Origin: Puccinellia tenuiflora
Taxonomy: Eukaryota > Streptophyta > Magnoliopsida > Poales > Poaceae
NCBI GenBank assembly: GCA_012064385.1
Contig: QRDG01000240.1
Location: 489,535-553,534, forward strand
Reading direction: 5' to 3'
Length of the DNA: 64,000 bases
This document shows, one piece after another, positions 20,473 to 31,706 of the stretch. Each line of letters opens with the position of its first letter. Within the stretch, counting starts at the first letter, position 1. The notes under the pieces were generated by a model. The model did not search any database and was not told the origin of the DNA. It saw only the letters and a program-made list of their open reading frames with translations. A program made the translations under genes and the position numbers.

Positions 20473-21412
20473 TGTCGGGTCTTGGATCACGAACACCGGG
20501 AATAAAGGATACCCATTTTTTAGGTTCGGTATGGGGCGTGAAGGAGGCTGAGTAACGTCTTCTGCCCGGGGGCTTCGTCTACACTCGAGATCCCCGTACT
20601 AGCAAGCATCACCGAGACACAAGGAGTTTACCCAGGTTCGGGCTGCCCGGAGGCTAACAGCCCTACTCCTGCATGTCTGGATTGAGAGGTGTATCATCGT
20701 GTAGCTTTACAATGGTGGTCACGGGTGAGAACCCGGGAGGTGTTGGCTAGAGGTTGAAGATGAGCAGATCCTGGCCCGGAGGAGATCACCTCTCGTCTAA
20801 GCTAATCTTGGACTTGTGCACTACCTAGCCTAGCCTCCAACTCGACGGTGTTCCGTCTTGTGATCTTGTTCCATCTCTGGTTCTCTTCTGGTTCCGAACT
20901 TGTGAACTTCTCTCTTCCTCCTCTTGGGTGCCTCGGTCCTCCTTTTATAGGCTAAGGGGATACCACAGGTCCACCCTTGGGGCCAGAGGGGTTTCGGCGG
21001 GAAAACCCCTCCGGGTTCTCCTTAGGAGGCGACGTGGCCTCCTCTCGTCCAAGTATTCTTCTCAGAGGGGGTAGGTGAGGTCGCCCACCTTTTCCAGGGA
21101 GGGCGGACAGAGGCTAACAACTTTTCCGCCTCTGCCCCCCTTTGGCGCCTCCATCTTCTTGGCGCCCAAGTCTTCTAGGAGCCTCCAGCCAGGGCTGGCA
21201 AGCTTATCCTCTTAGCGCACTGGAGGTTGGTTCCCGGGGGTGAGCCTGGGCTCCTGCCGGGCGTCGGGGTCCCGGGACCTCCATGCCTGCTTCCGGGTCG
21301 AGGGGGCCCCGGAGGGTCCCCGGGTCCTTTGGCTTGGTTGTCGATGTCGCGCGCGTCGGGACGCCATGGGGCAGATGGGGGGCCCATCTGCCAGTCTTGT
21401 GCCTTGGCCTTG
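20473..21412 (-). repeat. V 5' LTR (right edge approximate)
   Basis: Starts TGTCGGGTCTTGG on the plus strand next to the primer site. It carries a TATA motif and the GTTTACCCAGGTTCGGGC stretch also found in the LTRs of R and Gyp1. The right boundary is set where similarity to the L family LTR begins (GTGGCACC). No second V LTR is in the window to confirm it. Confidence 0.7.
20943..20953 (-). promoter_or_regulatory. TATA box of V LTR
   Basis: The minus strand reads CCTATAAAAGG, about 470 bases from the LTR inner edge. Confidence 0.65.
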
Positions 21413-23202
21413 TGTGGCACCCCCCCCCCCTCTGACACATATCGCCAGAGAGGCGGTCGCCCCGTGCGCCAGCCCAGGATATCCGGCCGCACGGTACGAC
21501 AATGCAACATAGCAGAGATATCATTACACAATCAGGCCCAGAGGGCTACAAATGGTTTTACATGGCCATAAAGGCTTGAAAAATTATCAAGGCCAAGTAT
21601 GGCACTGGACAGAGTTTAACTGGCAGCGGAAGACAATGATACGGCAACGGCTTAGTGCGGCTCCATTCCACAGGCATCTGGCTGGACTACTGATCCTAGC
21701 ATGCTCCTGCTCGATCTCCTTGCTATGGTAGTAGATGTATCCTCTCAATGTCTGGCCACATGAAAAGCCAGTTTGAGTACGGTGACGTACTCGCAAGAAA
21801 ACAACCACATGACATGAACAGTCAAGCAATCAGGCAATAAGTAGCTAGCAACATGGCAAGTGTCTACTTACGGCAGTCCAAGTGGGTAGCAACATGGCAA
21901 CACAACAAGTCATGGCATAAGCAAATAATAGGGGTAACACCAGTACAGAGTCCAAGCCAGGTGGGGTTGGATCGTATACCGGTGATCATACAAGAGAACT
22001 TACCTGTGACGAATAACGAGGGTACCCCTTGGTGCCAAATATTAAACATCACCTGTCATCACCACTAGGCCTCACGGCCTTATCTCATCTGTCAAACTGC
22101 TAGGCCCACTGGCCTCATATCTCTGTTCGGGGCATACACGGCTGACGTTGGCTCGGTCCTAACTTTAGGCTCCCAACGATCACACCGTCACCCCCAAACG
22201 CGGGTAACCGTCCACGACTCAAGTAACATTCCCTGCATCAGCCTATTGTAATCAGGTTGTTCATCTTTCTTTCAAACCAAATTTAAGTTTAACCTCCGGA
22301 CTCGACAAAGGACAATAGTGTGACCGACACTGAACTGTTCCATAACCTAGGAACAAGGCTAGCTGCTAGTTGACACACTCTCGAGAGGTTGCAGTTACCA
22401 CCCATCTAATTGCACCTCACCTGGCCAAGGCAAGATACACTTACATAACCGTTCACGCTACCCAGACACTCCCTGTATAGCTACCGACATAACTCTATGT
22501 CTTATGACGAAGTGAATCCGGCACGTCCCCAACTCATGAGAGACGCCTAGCTCCGGAACCTTCACAAGACTAGCCCCGACCACAACTATGCAGTATCCGA
22601 CTAGACTTGCCAAGTGGGTAGCATCAAAGGAGGCTTGATAGGTTACATAGGCTATGGCTCTCCCATTTGGGCGATAGTGGTAATGCGTTCAAGGTTCAGA
22701 TTGGTGGCACTATGGACTGACCCTATTGAAGCTTGGAGGGGGTTTCATTTATTCCAGTTTCATTTAAACAAGTCCAAACAACAGAGGATTAGTCCAACAC
22801 AATAAGGGTTAGTCCAACACAACAAGTATAATATATTATTTCATCATAAGACCATAAGCAAACATAAGCCACACAATAGTTCAAGCAATAAGCAACAATA
22901 ATCATGCAATAATTCAGCAAAGATGGATAACTTCAACCGGGCGATGGCGGAGTTGCCTCCGGCCAGTAACAGCCACAGGTTGAGTAAAGAAAATAAATTA
23001 GCACAATCAACCGGGTGAGGACGGAGATACTTCCGACCAGTAGCAGCCACAGGTTGAGGAAGTAAAATAAAATAGCACAATTGGTTAGCGTCAACCGGGC
23101 GAGGACGGAGATACTTCCGACCAGTGACAGCCACGGGTCGACTACAAAAGTTAGTGGAGGCGTCCACGCGATCCCGTTCCTCCATTCCATTGACTGCGGC
23201 GG
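21413..23202 (-). repeat. L1 3' LTR, first part
   Basis: Aligns with 41680-43456 and 48613-50404. The left end has a run of 11 C where the others have 6, and the expected terminal TGCTCT is replaced, so the last few bases are altered or the boundary is a few bases off. No gene seen. Confidence 0.88.
23198..23202. repeat. R target-site duplication, left
   Basis: GGCGG before the R LTR, repeated at 36594-36598. The undisturbed site is at 43452-43458 (TGCGGCGGTTTCC). Confidence 0.95.
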
Positions 23203-23621
23203 TGACGAGTAGTGGACTCGGCAAATCCCAAGGTTGTGTACCCCGGGTTGATTGAGGGGGAGAGAGTATGAACGTTGGTGGTTAATACGGCTAACAGGGG
23301 GCGAGTTTTACCCAGGTTCGGCCCCTCGAGGTGAGGTAAAGACCTACTCCTGCTTGTCTGGTATTATCGATGTGGCTACAATGGCGAGATGCAATCTCGC
23401 TAGGGTTTGTATGCTGCTTGCTTGGCCTAGATGACGAACCCTCCTGGCCTTTATATCACAGGCCAGGTCTCGGGTGGACGGTGCGGATTGCACGTTACAG
23501 AATAAGGAAGATCATCACCGGCCTAACCAGCTACTTGGGCCACATGGTACACTTCATGGGCCTCTCCTGGCGTGACCCAGGTACTACCACCGTGGGGTAC
23601 CCGAAAGGTAGCCCCACGACA
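23203..23621 (-). repeat. R 3' LTR (419 bp)
   Basis: TGACGAGTAG to CCACGACA on the plus strand. Near-identical to 36177-36593. Confidence 0.95.
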
Positions 23622-23640
23622 GTAGCCCCCGAGTGCTTAG
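23622..23640 (-). other. R polypurine tract
   Basis: The minus strand reads AGCACTCGGGGGCTAC directly before the LTR start TGTCG. The same CTCGGGGGCT core recurs throughout the array at 28393-29452. Confidence 0.7.
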
Positions 23641-24605
23641 TCGAATCGCAGAGTCGAGTAAAGGACTCCTTCCTCCGGGCACGCCACCTGACTCCTTCGC
23701 AAGCCAATCTTCGGCTGCTACTGTCTTGAATAATCGAGTGCGCTTCATGATCTTCTTGACTCGCCAGCTTTCGACTGTCGTTGTCCTTAGTCATCGGGTG
23801 CGCGAACAGCGCTCCCGATGGGAGTAGCCCCCGAGATTAAGCTGAATTGCTTGCAATTGAGGTTAAACTCAATTTTTCTTCAGTCGAAAAGCCCGCTCCC
23901 GATGGGAGTAAAAAGATGACTCGAAATGCCCAAGTCAAAACTGGCCTTGTTCGACTTACTTTGTACTCAGCCTTGATGGCCTACGGAATCGACTTAAACT
24001 CAGCTATGAAAGCTTACTGGTTGGAGTCCACTCGACTGATGAATTCGGGTGTCATCAGCTTTGTAAAGCTTACTATGTACTTGTCTCACCCGAATGGATT
24101 ACCGAGTCGACTCAGCTCTCAGAGCTTACTGTTCCTTGTTGCACTCGAAAAAACTGTCCGGGTGCTCCATCAGCCCATTAGCTTACTTGACACGCCTCCG
24201 CTGATGACGTCAGGGCTGACGTTTTCGGCGTGCTCTGCATCCGATGGGACGTAAAAGAGTGGTCCCGGTGGCAGTATTGACTGTTCTGACCGTTGGGCGC
24301 GAAATTTTCGTGGTATGATGATGGCGCCTCGATTCCCGCACGTAGTGGGCGGCGTGGCCGACGACGGTTGCTATCTCCGCGCAACACGTGGACGGCCGGA
24401 TGTTGCCTTGAATTGCCGCATCGTGGAGGACGGCCAGGATGAACTGACCCCGCGGTACATAATCTTCACCGCGGTGGGGAATAGTTCACGCCTTCCTCAT
24501 TTCGCCGCCATCTCCTCTGCTTTTCGCTTTCTCCTCCAGTGCTGTTCCACCATTGCTGCCCTTGCACGCAGTTCACCAGAAACTCTCTCCTCCCCCGCTA
24601 GCACC

Positions 24606-27274
24606 ATGGGCCAGAAGAGGGTGAAGGGAGCGGAAGGCTCCGCCGCCGGCGACGACGCCGGCATGAAGAAGTTGGAGGGCGACTGGGGGAAATCGTCCGT
24701 GAACGCGGCGGAGCTGGACACCCTCCGCGAACAAGGATTGCTGCCGCCGACGAGCACGGCGACGACGCGCGCCCCCGGTAAGGATGTGATCCCCTCTCCT
24801 CGCGATGGGGAGCGCGTGTGCTTCGTGGAGTTCCTTCCACGAGGCTTCGGGTTCCCCATCCACGATTTTGTTCGTGGTCTTCTCTACGCCTATGGGATTC
24901 AGATGCATGATCTGAATCCCAACAGCGTATTGAACATCGCGAGTTTTATTGTGTTATGCGAGTGCTTTTTGGGGATCGCACCCAACTGGAACCTGTGGAA
25001 GTCGCTCTTCATGGTGCGACGGATGGTGGGGCGGTCGAAGCAGACGTTCCCCGTGGGCGGCTTCGGAATCCAGCTGCGCGGCGACACATGCTTCTTCCAG
25101 CTGAAGAAATCCGACTCCGTCCAGAACTGGCGGAAGAAATGGTTCTACATCAAGTGGGACCAAGAAGGCCTTCCCGAGTTCGCCGCTGATCGACCTCTGC
25201 GAAGGACCAAGGCCTGGTCGCACCCTCTGTCAAAGGAGGACAAGGAGTCGACCAAGCCACTGCTGGCGCTGCTCCGCGGGTTGCTGACGACGCTCGGACG
25301 CGAGACAGGTGGCATTCACCTTATCGCGACTTTCCACAAGCTGAAGTTGCAGCCGCTGCGTCGACGCGAGCAACCAATGTGGGAGCTCGCAGTCGACACC
25401 TCTCTTGATGATGCACAGATCGCGAGTAAGGTGAAGAACATCACCAGCCTTCGGGCCGCCGATCCGTGCAACGTTAACTGCCCGGTCGATCCATACGGGC
25501 CAAACAACCCCGTACCTGAGGTAAGCACCTTGAACTCTCTTTGCTTTGCTTTAGTCGACTGTTTTTCTTGACTCGCTTTTCTTCTCGCTGCTCGTCAGGA
25601 TCGAAGGGCTTATGTGAGCCTTCCTCCGCTGATGGAGAATGGACCTCACGACGAGGCCACAGTCGTCGAGCAGGACGACGATGAAGACGAACTCCCTTCT
25701 GCTCACTCGCCGATTGAGGAAGTGGAAGAGGATGATGAAGACGAAGAGCCGCTGCGGAAGCGGCTAAGACGAAAGAATGTCGACTCCGCCTCGGGGTCGT
25801 CACCTTTGAAGGTAGTGGTTGCGGAGGACAAGGAAGCCCGCGACTCATCCTCCGATGCGAGTGAGCCGGTGGATCCGCTGTCTGTGCCTCCACTGAATTC
25901 AGCGCCGCCCGTTGGGTTTGGGGGGATGGCATCTCCTCCCATGAGCAGCGAGGATGAAGATGTCAGCAGGTAAGCCTCTGCGAGTACGCCTTTTTGTCTT
26001 TGTTCTTCTTTCGACTCCTCGGACGCTTTTCTGAAGTTTTGCTTCTTTACACAAGCCATCACACTGGTGGAGATGGCTCTTCACCTCGAGAAGAGGAACA
26101 TCAATCCGCGGCTGTCCCGGAGCGAACCACCGGGACACCCGAAGAGGCGCCTGAGGCCAATAATCCCTTGACGTTGAAGACGTCAACCTCCAAGGGGCCA
26201 GAAAGAGCTGCTGATACAACTGCAGTGGATGCTGAGCTACTTGGGCACGTAAGTATATTCTGTCTTAACCTTGCAGATTCTTGTGTCGGGTGCGCGAACA
26301 GCGCTCCCGATGGGAGTAGCCCCCGAAGATGTGCGTGACTAGGATAGTCGGGCGCAGATTGACACTTTTGCTCCTTTGCACAGCCTTTTTGTCGCCAGCT
26401 GCTGGAGGGAGCCAAGTCCTTCATGCGCATGGAGAAGGAGGAGGGTCGACTCCGCATTGCTCTGGAGCGAGCCAACAGTGAGTACCAACCCGTGCATTTA
26501 GGAGGTGTGTCGACTATCTTTGTTTTTGACTTTGATCCGGTGATTCACAGGCGAAAAGGAGAGTCTGGCGAGGCGGGTCGCCGAGCTGGAGAAGTCCCTG
26601 GGTGCAGCTCAAGAGCGTGAGCAAACCCGGGGTGAACTAGAGAAGACCCAGGTTGAACGCTTGCTCGGACTCGCCCATGCAATCGGAGGTAAGTATCTCG
26701 GCTCAGTGCCTACTTTGTCTTGTGTTGACTTCGGATGTGTCACAAGTGTATTCATCTTCGTTGTTCAGAGCCGTGCGGAGGCGCTCCTGCAGAGGATACT
26801 TCCAGTGAGAATATCGACCTGGAGACGGCTGTTGGCTTCGTTGACCGCGCCCATGCGTATGCTTCGACTGCACTGCAGCAATCTTTAGCGGCGCTGCAGA
26901 AGTCGAAAGATGCCTTGGCGAGTGTGCATCGGGGCATCTTCCCCAACCAGGCGTTGCCGGCCGATGTTGATGGACTTGCGGCCCCGTTTGAAGGCGAGGC
27001 GACCACCTTAGCGGACTACACGCGTGCTCAGACGGTACGCGGCTCAGAGTTCACTTTCCGGCTTTTGCTTGGTCATGAGGTTGCAGGCGACTTCGAGGCA
27101 GTTGTCAGCGACTTCCCTCGAAAGCCCGATGGCAAGACCAAGTCGCTAAACAGCGTCAAGGCGAAAGCGAGTCAGTTAGCTGTTAAGCTAATTGATACCT
27201 TTGAGAAGAAGCTTGCCAGGGCTGCAGAGTTAGCCTCCAAGAAGAGTCGCTCGCAGTCAGAGTCTGCAGTGTAG
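24606..27274 (+). CDS. R antisense gene a: putative gypsy-type transposon protein (Transposase_28-like), six exons
   Basis: Exons 24606-25520, 25599-25969, 26056-26248, 26384-26477, 26551-26688 and 26769-27274 all have GT-AG borders and join in frame to 738 residues with no internal stop. I chose ATG 24606 (CACCATGGG context). An upstream in-frame ATG at 24315 is possible. Residues about 72-136 (FLPRGFGFPIHDF, GIAPNWNLWKSLF) match the plant 'putative gypsy type transposon' family (PF04195) as I remember it. Exon 2 is acidic with a basic KRLRRK cluster, perhaps nuclear targeting. Exons 4-5 form a coiled coil (RRVAELEKSLGAAQERE). The function of the family is unknown. It is transcribed opposite to gag-pol, away from the 3' LTR. 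Confidence 0.75.
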
Positions 27275-27472
27275 TCTGTGTAGTAGGGTTCCCTTTCAAT
27301 TCGCCTTTTGTAGTGAACTTGATGAAGTCTTTTTATCAATGCATTTCCTGATTCCTTCATGTGAATGTACTTCGTCGAGTCTTTTGCTATAATGAATACG
27401 GCTTCTGTTTGACACCACATAACTTGGCAGCCAGATGAAAATGCTGCTCCTGAAGTCGCCGAGGCCACCTGT

Positions 27473-28300
27473 GTGAATGAGGGTGAGGGTACCTCTTCTG
27501 CTGTGCCTGCTCGCCAACAGCACCCAGCTGGTCCAACTTCCACACGAAGCGTGAACGACCAGCGGGTGTTTAACTATATGAGGAACAAGATCGTTGAACT
27601 TGAGTCGAAGCTGCGGATAGCTGAAGTGGAGCTTGAATGCCTCAGGGCGCGTTCCGTTGGGCCGTTCAATCAGCGCGAACGGTTCCTTCTTGACCAAATT
27701 GATCTGATATGTCGACAGCTGCAAGGTTGGACTCTAGCTGCTTCGCTTTGATTTCTTCATGCTTGTGTTGTTCTGCATCTTGACCCATGAATTGCAGTTG
27801 TTAACCCCGACTGGCAAGCCGAAAACACTCGAGTGAACGAGCGCGTGGAGGTGGAAGCCACCGGTAGCTCGGTCGAAGCTCGTCAATTCTGGGTACATAA
27901 GGAAGAGGGCCGTGTACTCGCGCGGATGCTGGATCGCACCTGGCGGGCTGCGCTCATTCTTGAAGGTTGCAGGAAAGCACTCTGGCAAATCAACAGAGTG
28001 TTCTTCCCCCTTGATGAGCAGCCGACTGGGTTGCCCGCGCTGTTGGATAGGTTCCGCAGTAGCAGGGCGTTGAAGGGGGTCATCTTCGGTCAGCTTGTTG
28101 CCGGGGCCAACACGGCGTTTGCCTATGTTCGACTGCATCGACCTCACGTTCCCTTGGACAGAATACTTGATGGCTTGCCTAGAGATGTTGATTATGCTGA
28201 ATCCCTTGAGGCCGCACGTCAGGTGATGCAGCAGGTCCTGAATCATACAAAGCGACGTGTAGGGCCACTGGATGCGCCAAAGGAAGAGCTTGTCGACTAA
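27473..28300 (+). CDS. R antisense gene b: two-exon gene, possible partial duplicate of gene a
   Basis: Exons 27473-27725 and 27798-28300 (GT-AG) join in frame to 251 residues. Exon 1 has an acidic start and a helical segment (MRNKIVELESKLRIAEVELE). Exon 2 has FFPLDEQPTGLPALLDRF followed by an Ala-rich helical region and PRDVDYAESLEAARQVM. Its order (FFP...P, then a Leu/Ala-rich helix, then a charged Ala-rich helix) parallels the last exon of gene a (FPNQALPADVDGLAAPF), suggesting a shared C-terminal domain. The reading is open from an acceptor at 27430, so it could instead be an alternative 3' end of gene a. Function unknown. Confidence 0.6.
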
Positions 28301-28392
28301 GAATAACAGTTTGTTGTATGATGTTAGCTTGTAACATAAATATGCATGTATGTATGCCCATGTGATGTATACTGTGTGATTTTGCACTCGTA

Positions 28393-29452
28393 GACCTGTA
28401 TGGCGCGAGCCCCCGAGTGAATCGAGTGGCGGACCAGGGTTTTTGAGTTATGCCTGTGCGGCGCAGCCCCCGAGTGATTCGAGTGGCGGCCAAGGCTGTA
28501 CTTTGACCTGTATGGCGCAAGCCCCCGAGTGGTTCGAGCGGCGGCCTAGGATTTTCGGATTATGCCTGTGCGGCGCAGCCCCCGAGTGATTCGAGTGGCG
28601 GCCTAGGCTGGACTTAGACCTGTATGGCGCGAGCCCCCGAGTGGTTCGAGTGGCGGCCTAGGATTTTCGAGTTATGCCTGTGTGGCGCAGCCCCCGAGTG
28701 ATTCGGGTGGCGGCCTAGGCTGGACTTAGACCTGTATGGCGCGAGCCCCCGAGTGGTTCGAGTGGCGGCCTAGGATTTTCGAGTTATGCCTGTGTGGCGC
28801 AGCCCCCGAGTGATTCGAGTGACGGCCTAGGCTGGACTTAGACCTGTATGGCGCGAGCCCCCGAGTGGTTCGAGTGGCGGCCTAGGATTTTCGAGTTATG
28901 CCTGTGTGGCGTAGCCCCCGAGTGATTCGAGTGGCGGCCTAGGCTGGACTTAGACCTGTATGGCGCGAGCCCCCGAGTGGTTCGAGTGGCGGCCTAGGAT
29001 TTTCGAATTATGCCTGTGTGGCGCAGCCCCCGATTGATTCGAGTGACGGCCTAGGCTGGACTTATACCTGTATGGCGCGAGCCCCCGAGTGGTTCGAGTG
29101 GCGGCCTAGGATTTTCGAGTTATGCCTGTGTGGCGCAGCCCCCCGAGTGATTCGAGTGGCGGCCTAGGCTGGACTTAGACCTGTATGGCGCGAGCCCCCG
29201 AGTGGTTCGAGTGGCGGCCTAGGATTTTCGAGTTATGCCTGTGTGGCGCAGCCCCCGAGTGATTCGAGTGGCGGCCTAGGCTGGACTTAGACCTGTATGG
29301 CGCGAGCCCCCGAGTGGTTCGAGTGGCGGCCTAGGATTTTCGAGTTATGCCTGTGTGGCGCAGCCCCCGAGTGATTCGAGTGGCGGCCTAGGCTAGACTT
29401 AGACCTGTATGGCGCGAGCCCCCGAGTGGTTCGAGTGGCGGCCTAGGATTTA
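28393..29452. repeat. 112-bp tandem repeat array in R
   Basis: GACCTGTATGGCGC recurs at 28393, 28505, 28617, 28729, 28841, 28953, 29065, 29178, 29290 and 29402, a period of 112 bases (once 113). Each unit is a diverged dimer of 58 plus 54 bases, and both halves contain AGCCCCCGAGTG. The last unit is partial. The array sits between the end of pol and the antisense genes, in what would be the 3' untranslated part of the genomic RNA. Confidence 0.97.
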
Positions 29453-29631
29453 GGTTGGTTGCTCGCAAAGGAAGAAATGACAAGTCTTTTCCTTCAAATA
29501 TCTTTATTGATTCTCGCAAACAGGCCGCCTCGTTAAAACCCTTCCAGTCCCCTTAGGTACCCTGGCGAGGGAAAGAGTGCGTAAGAAACCTGCTGCTACT
29601 TAACAAGGTGAAGCTTACAAGCTGGGGTTGA

Positions 29632-30123
29632 TCAGGCGTAGAAGCGGCGTAACTGTGCCACGTTCCACGGATTGCTGCAGACTGTCCCTGTCTTCGAGTC
29701 CTTCAGGCGGTAAGCTCCGTTGCCGATTGCCTCTGTCACAATGTATGGCCCCTCCCATGGGGAGGCGAGTTTGTGCACCTTCTTCTGCTTGAGCCGGAGA
29801 ACCAGGTCCCCTGGGACGAATGCTCTAGGCCGCAGTCGCCGACCATGGTAGTTGCGCAGGTCTTGCTGGTACACGGCTGTGCGGCTGAGGGCGATGTCGC
29901 GTGCCTCATCCAGGACATCCACATCATCTTCAAGTGCTTCAGCATCAGACTCGTCGTATGCCACCACTCGTGGAGCGTCAAATTTGATGTCGCAGGGCAG
30001 GACTGCTTCGGCACCGTACACCATGAAGAATGGTGTATACTGGGTAGATCTGTTTGGCGTGGTGCGTAGGCTCCACAGCACGCTTGGTAACTCCTCCACC
30101 CAGGCTCCTGCGGCTCGCTTCAA
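29632..30123 (-). pseudogene. R integrase, C-terminal part
   Basis: 163 residues on the minus strand, beginning inside the integrase core (WSLRTTPNRSTQYTPFFMVYG) and ending with the C-terminal SH3-like domain (FVPGDLVLRLKQKK, SPWEGPYIVTEAIGNGAYRL). The usual terminal sequence NVAQLRRFY is followed by a stop. It is out of frame with the upstream integrase (one shift between 30123 and 30159). There is no chromodomain, as expected for Tat elements. Confidence 0.85.
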
Positions 30124-30158
30124 TGGTACTCGCAGGCGCTTCTTGATGCCTTTGCTGA

Positions 30159-31706
30159 CTAGGCCGTTGGCTTCTCGACTTGCCCATTGGACTGCGGGTG
30201 CGAGACGGATGCATAGCTGAGCTTGACACCTTGTTCAGAGTAGAAATCCCTGAATTCTTCGGCTGTGAAGTTCGTCCCGTTGTCGGTGATGATGCCGTGT
30301 GGCACACCGAACCTTAAGATGATTGACCTGATGAAGTTGACCGCTGAGGTTGCGGTTGAGCTTGTGATTGGGACCACCTCAATCCACTTCGTGAACTTGT
30401 CGACTGCCACCAGGAGGTGAGTGTGCCCGCCTGGGGAGGATTTCTTGAAGGGACCTACCATGTCGAGTCCCCATTGCGCGAAGGGCCACGCGAGTGGTAT
30501 TGTCTTCAGTGCCGACGCTGGTGCATGCGGCTTGTTGGCGAACTCCTGACAACCAACGCATTTTTTGACCAATTCTTCTGCATCTTGCATTGCGGTGGGC
30601 CAGTAGAACCCTGCTCGCAAGGCCTTGGCCACCAGTGCTCGACTGCTTGCGTGGTGCCCGCATATGCCGGCGTGTATGTCGAGTAAGATTGCTTGGCCGT
30701 CGGTTGGATCAATGCACCTTTGGAGGACTCCTGAGATGCTTCTCTTGTAGAGCTCGCCATTGATGATGGTGAAGCCTTTGGAACGGCGGACGATGCGCTT
30801 GGCTTCGACTGGGTTCTCCGGCAGCCGCTGGTGCAGCATGTAGGCCAGATACGGGCTTGTCCACGTGGGCTCGACTAGCATTATCTCCATGACCTCCTTC
30901 TTCGTGCTTGGCGGGTTGGCGGTGCTTGTTGTCGATGTAGAGGGTCCTGGCGGGGGCCGGACCTTGATTGAGCGCTGTGTGATGCACTCGAGGAAGACTC
31001 CGGGTGGCACCGGAGCTCGATCCGATCCTAGGTTGGCCAGGACGTCAGCTTCTTCGTTGCTTTCGCGGCCGATGTGCCGCAGTTCACAGCCGTCGAAGAG
31101 GCCTTCCAGTTGATTGTACAGCTCCCTGTAGGCTATCATGTTGTCAGCGATGGCATCACACTGCTTCATGGTTTGCTGCACAACCAGATAGGAGTCGCCG
31201 TAGAACATGAGGCGAGTGGCGCCGCAGTTCTGGGCCATCCGCATGCCGTGGATCAGGGCTTCGTACTCTGCTTCGTTGTTGGAAGGAGTTGGGAACTTCA
31301 TCTGCAGCACGTACTTCAGCTTGTCGCCTTTAGGTGAAATGAGCACGACTCCTGCTCCGGCTGAGTTGAATTTCTTTGATCCATCAAAATACATTGTCCA
31401 TGCATTGGACAAGTCGGGCTCGTCGGGCAGTTGTGCTTCTATCCACTCTGTGGTGAACTCTGGGAGGACCTGGGCCTTGATTGCCTTCGGGTGTGCGTAC
31501 TTCAGCCCCCACGGCCCTAACTCGACAACCCACTTGGCGACTCTTCCTGTCGCGGCTGGGTTAGTGAGGATGTCGGATAGGGCGGAGGAGCTTACCACCG
31601 CGATCGGGTGCTCGGAGAAATAGTGGACCACCTTCCTGGACGTCATGAAGACTCCGTATGCCAGCTTCTGGTAGTGCGGGTATCGCTGCTTGGAATCAGT
31701 TAGCAC
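30159..31706 (-). pseudogene. R pol: RNase H end, aRNH and integrase core
   Basis: 515 residues. First comes the end of the Ty3-type RNase H (YPHYQKLAYGVFMTSRKV). Next is the second RNase H with MYFDGSKKFNSAGAGVV, EAEYEALIHGM, YGDSYLVVQQ and ESNEEADVLANL (D-E-D-D intact). Then comes the integrase zinc finger (CGHHASSRALV, KKCVGCQEF) and catalytic core (WGLDMVGPF, IITDNGTNF, SNGQVEK; D-D-E intact). The frame breaks just after the catalytic Glu. The dual RNase H is diagnostic of the Tat lineage. Confidence 0.88.

Larger units (their letters stand above)
19626..21412 (-). mobile_element. V: Ty3-type retrotransposon, 5' LTR and start of gag
   Basis: On the minus strand: LTR (20473 to about 21412), primer site, leader and the beginning of a gag. 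It is cut at 19626 by Z, and its remainder would lie left of the window. The right LTR edge abuts L1 and I could not place it exactly. The TGGCGCG-type primer site groups it with Gyp1 and R rather than with the tRNA-iMet elements. Confidence 0.75.

Noticed and set aside
21175..21571. Overlapping frames of about 100 codons around 21200-21570
   Set aside because: They span the V LTR/L1 LTR boundary and a C-run; no family resemblance.
22844..23224. Repeated frame with GRKYLRPRPVD segments in the L LTRs (also 43099-43521, 50048-50465)
   Set aside because: Comes from two or three short direct repeats (CGAGGACGGAGATACTTCCGACCAGT) in the LTR. The frame lengths differ between copies, and there is no sign of coding constraint.
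28393..29452. Regular repeats as a CRISPR-like or satellite centromere array
   Set aside because: Units are contiguous without unique spacers, bounded inside one retrotransposon, and only ten units long.
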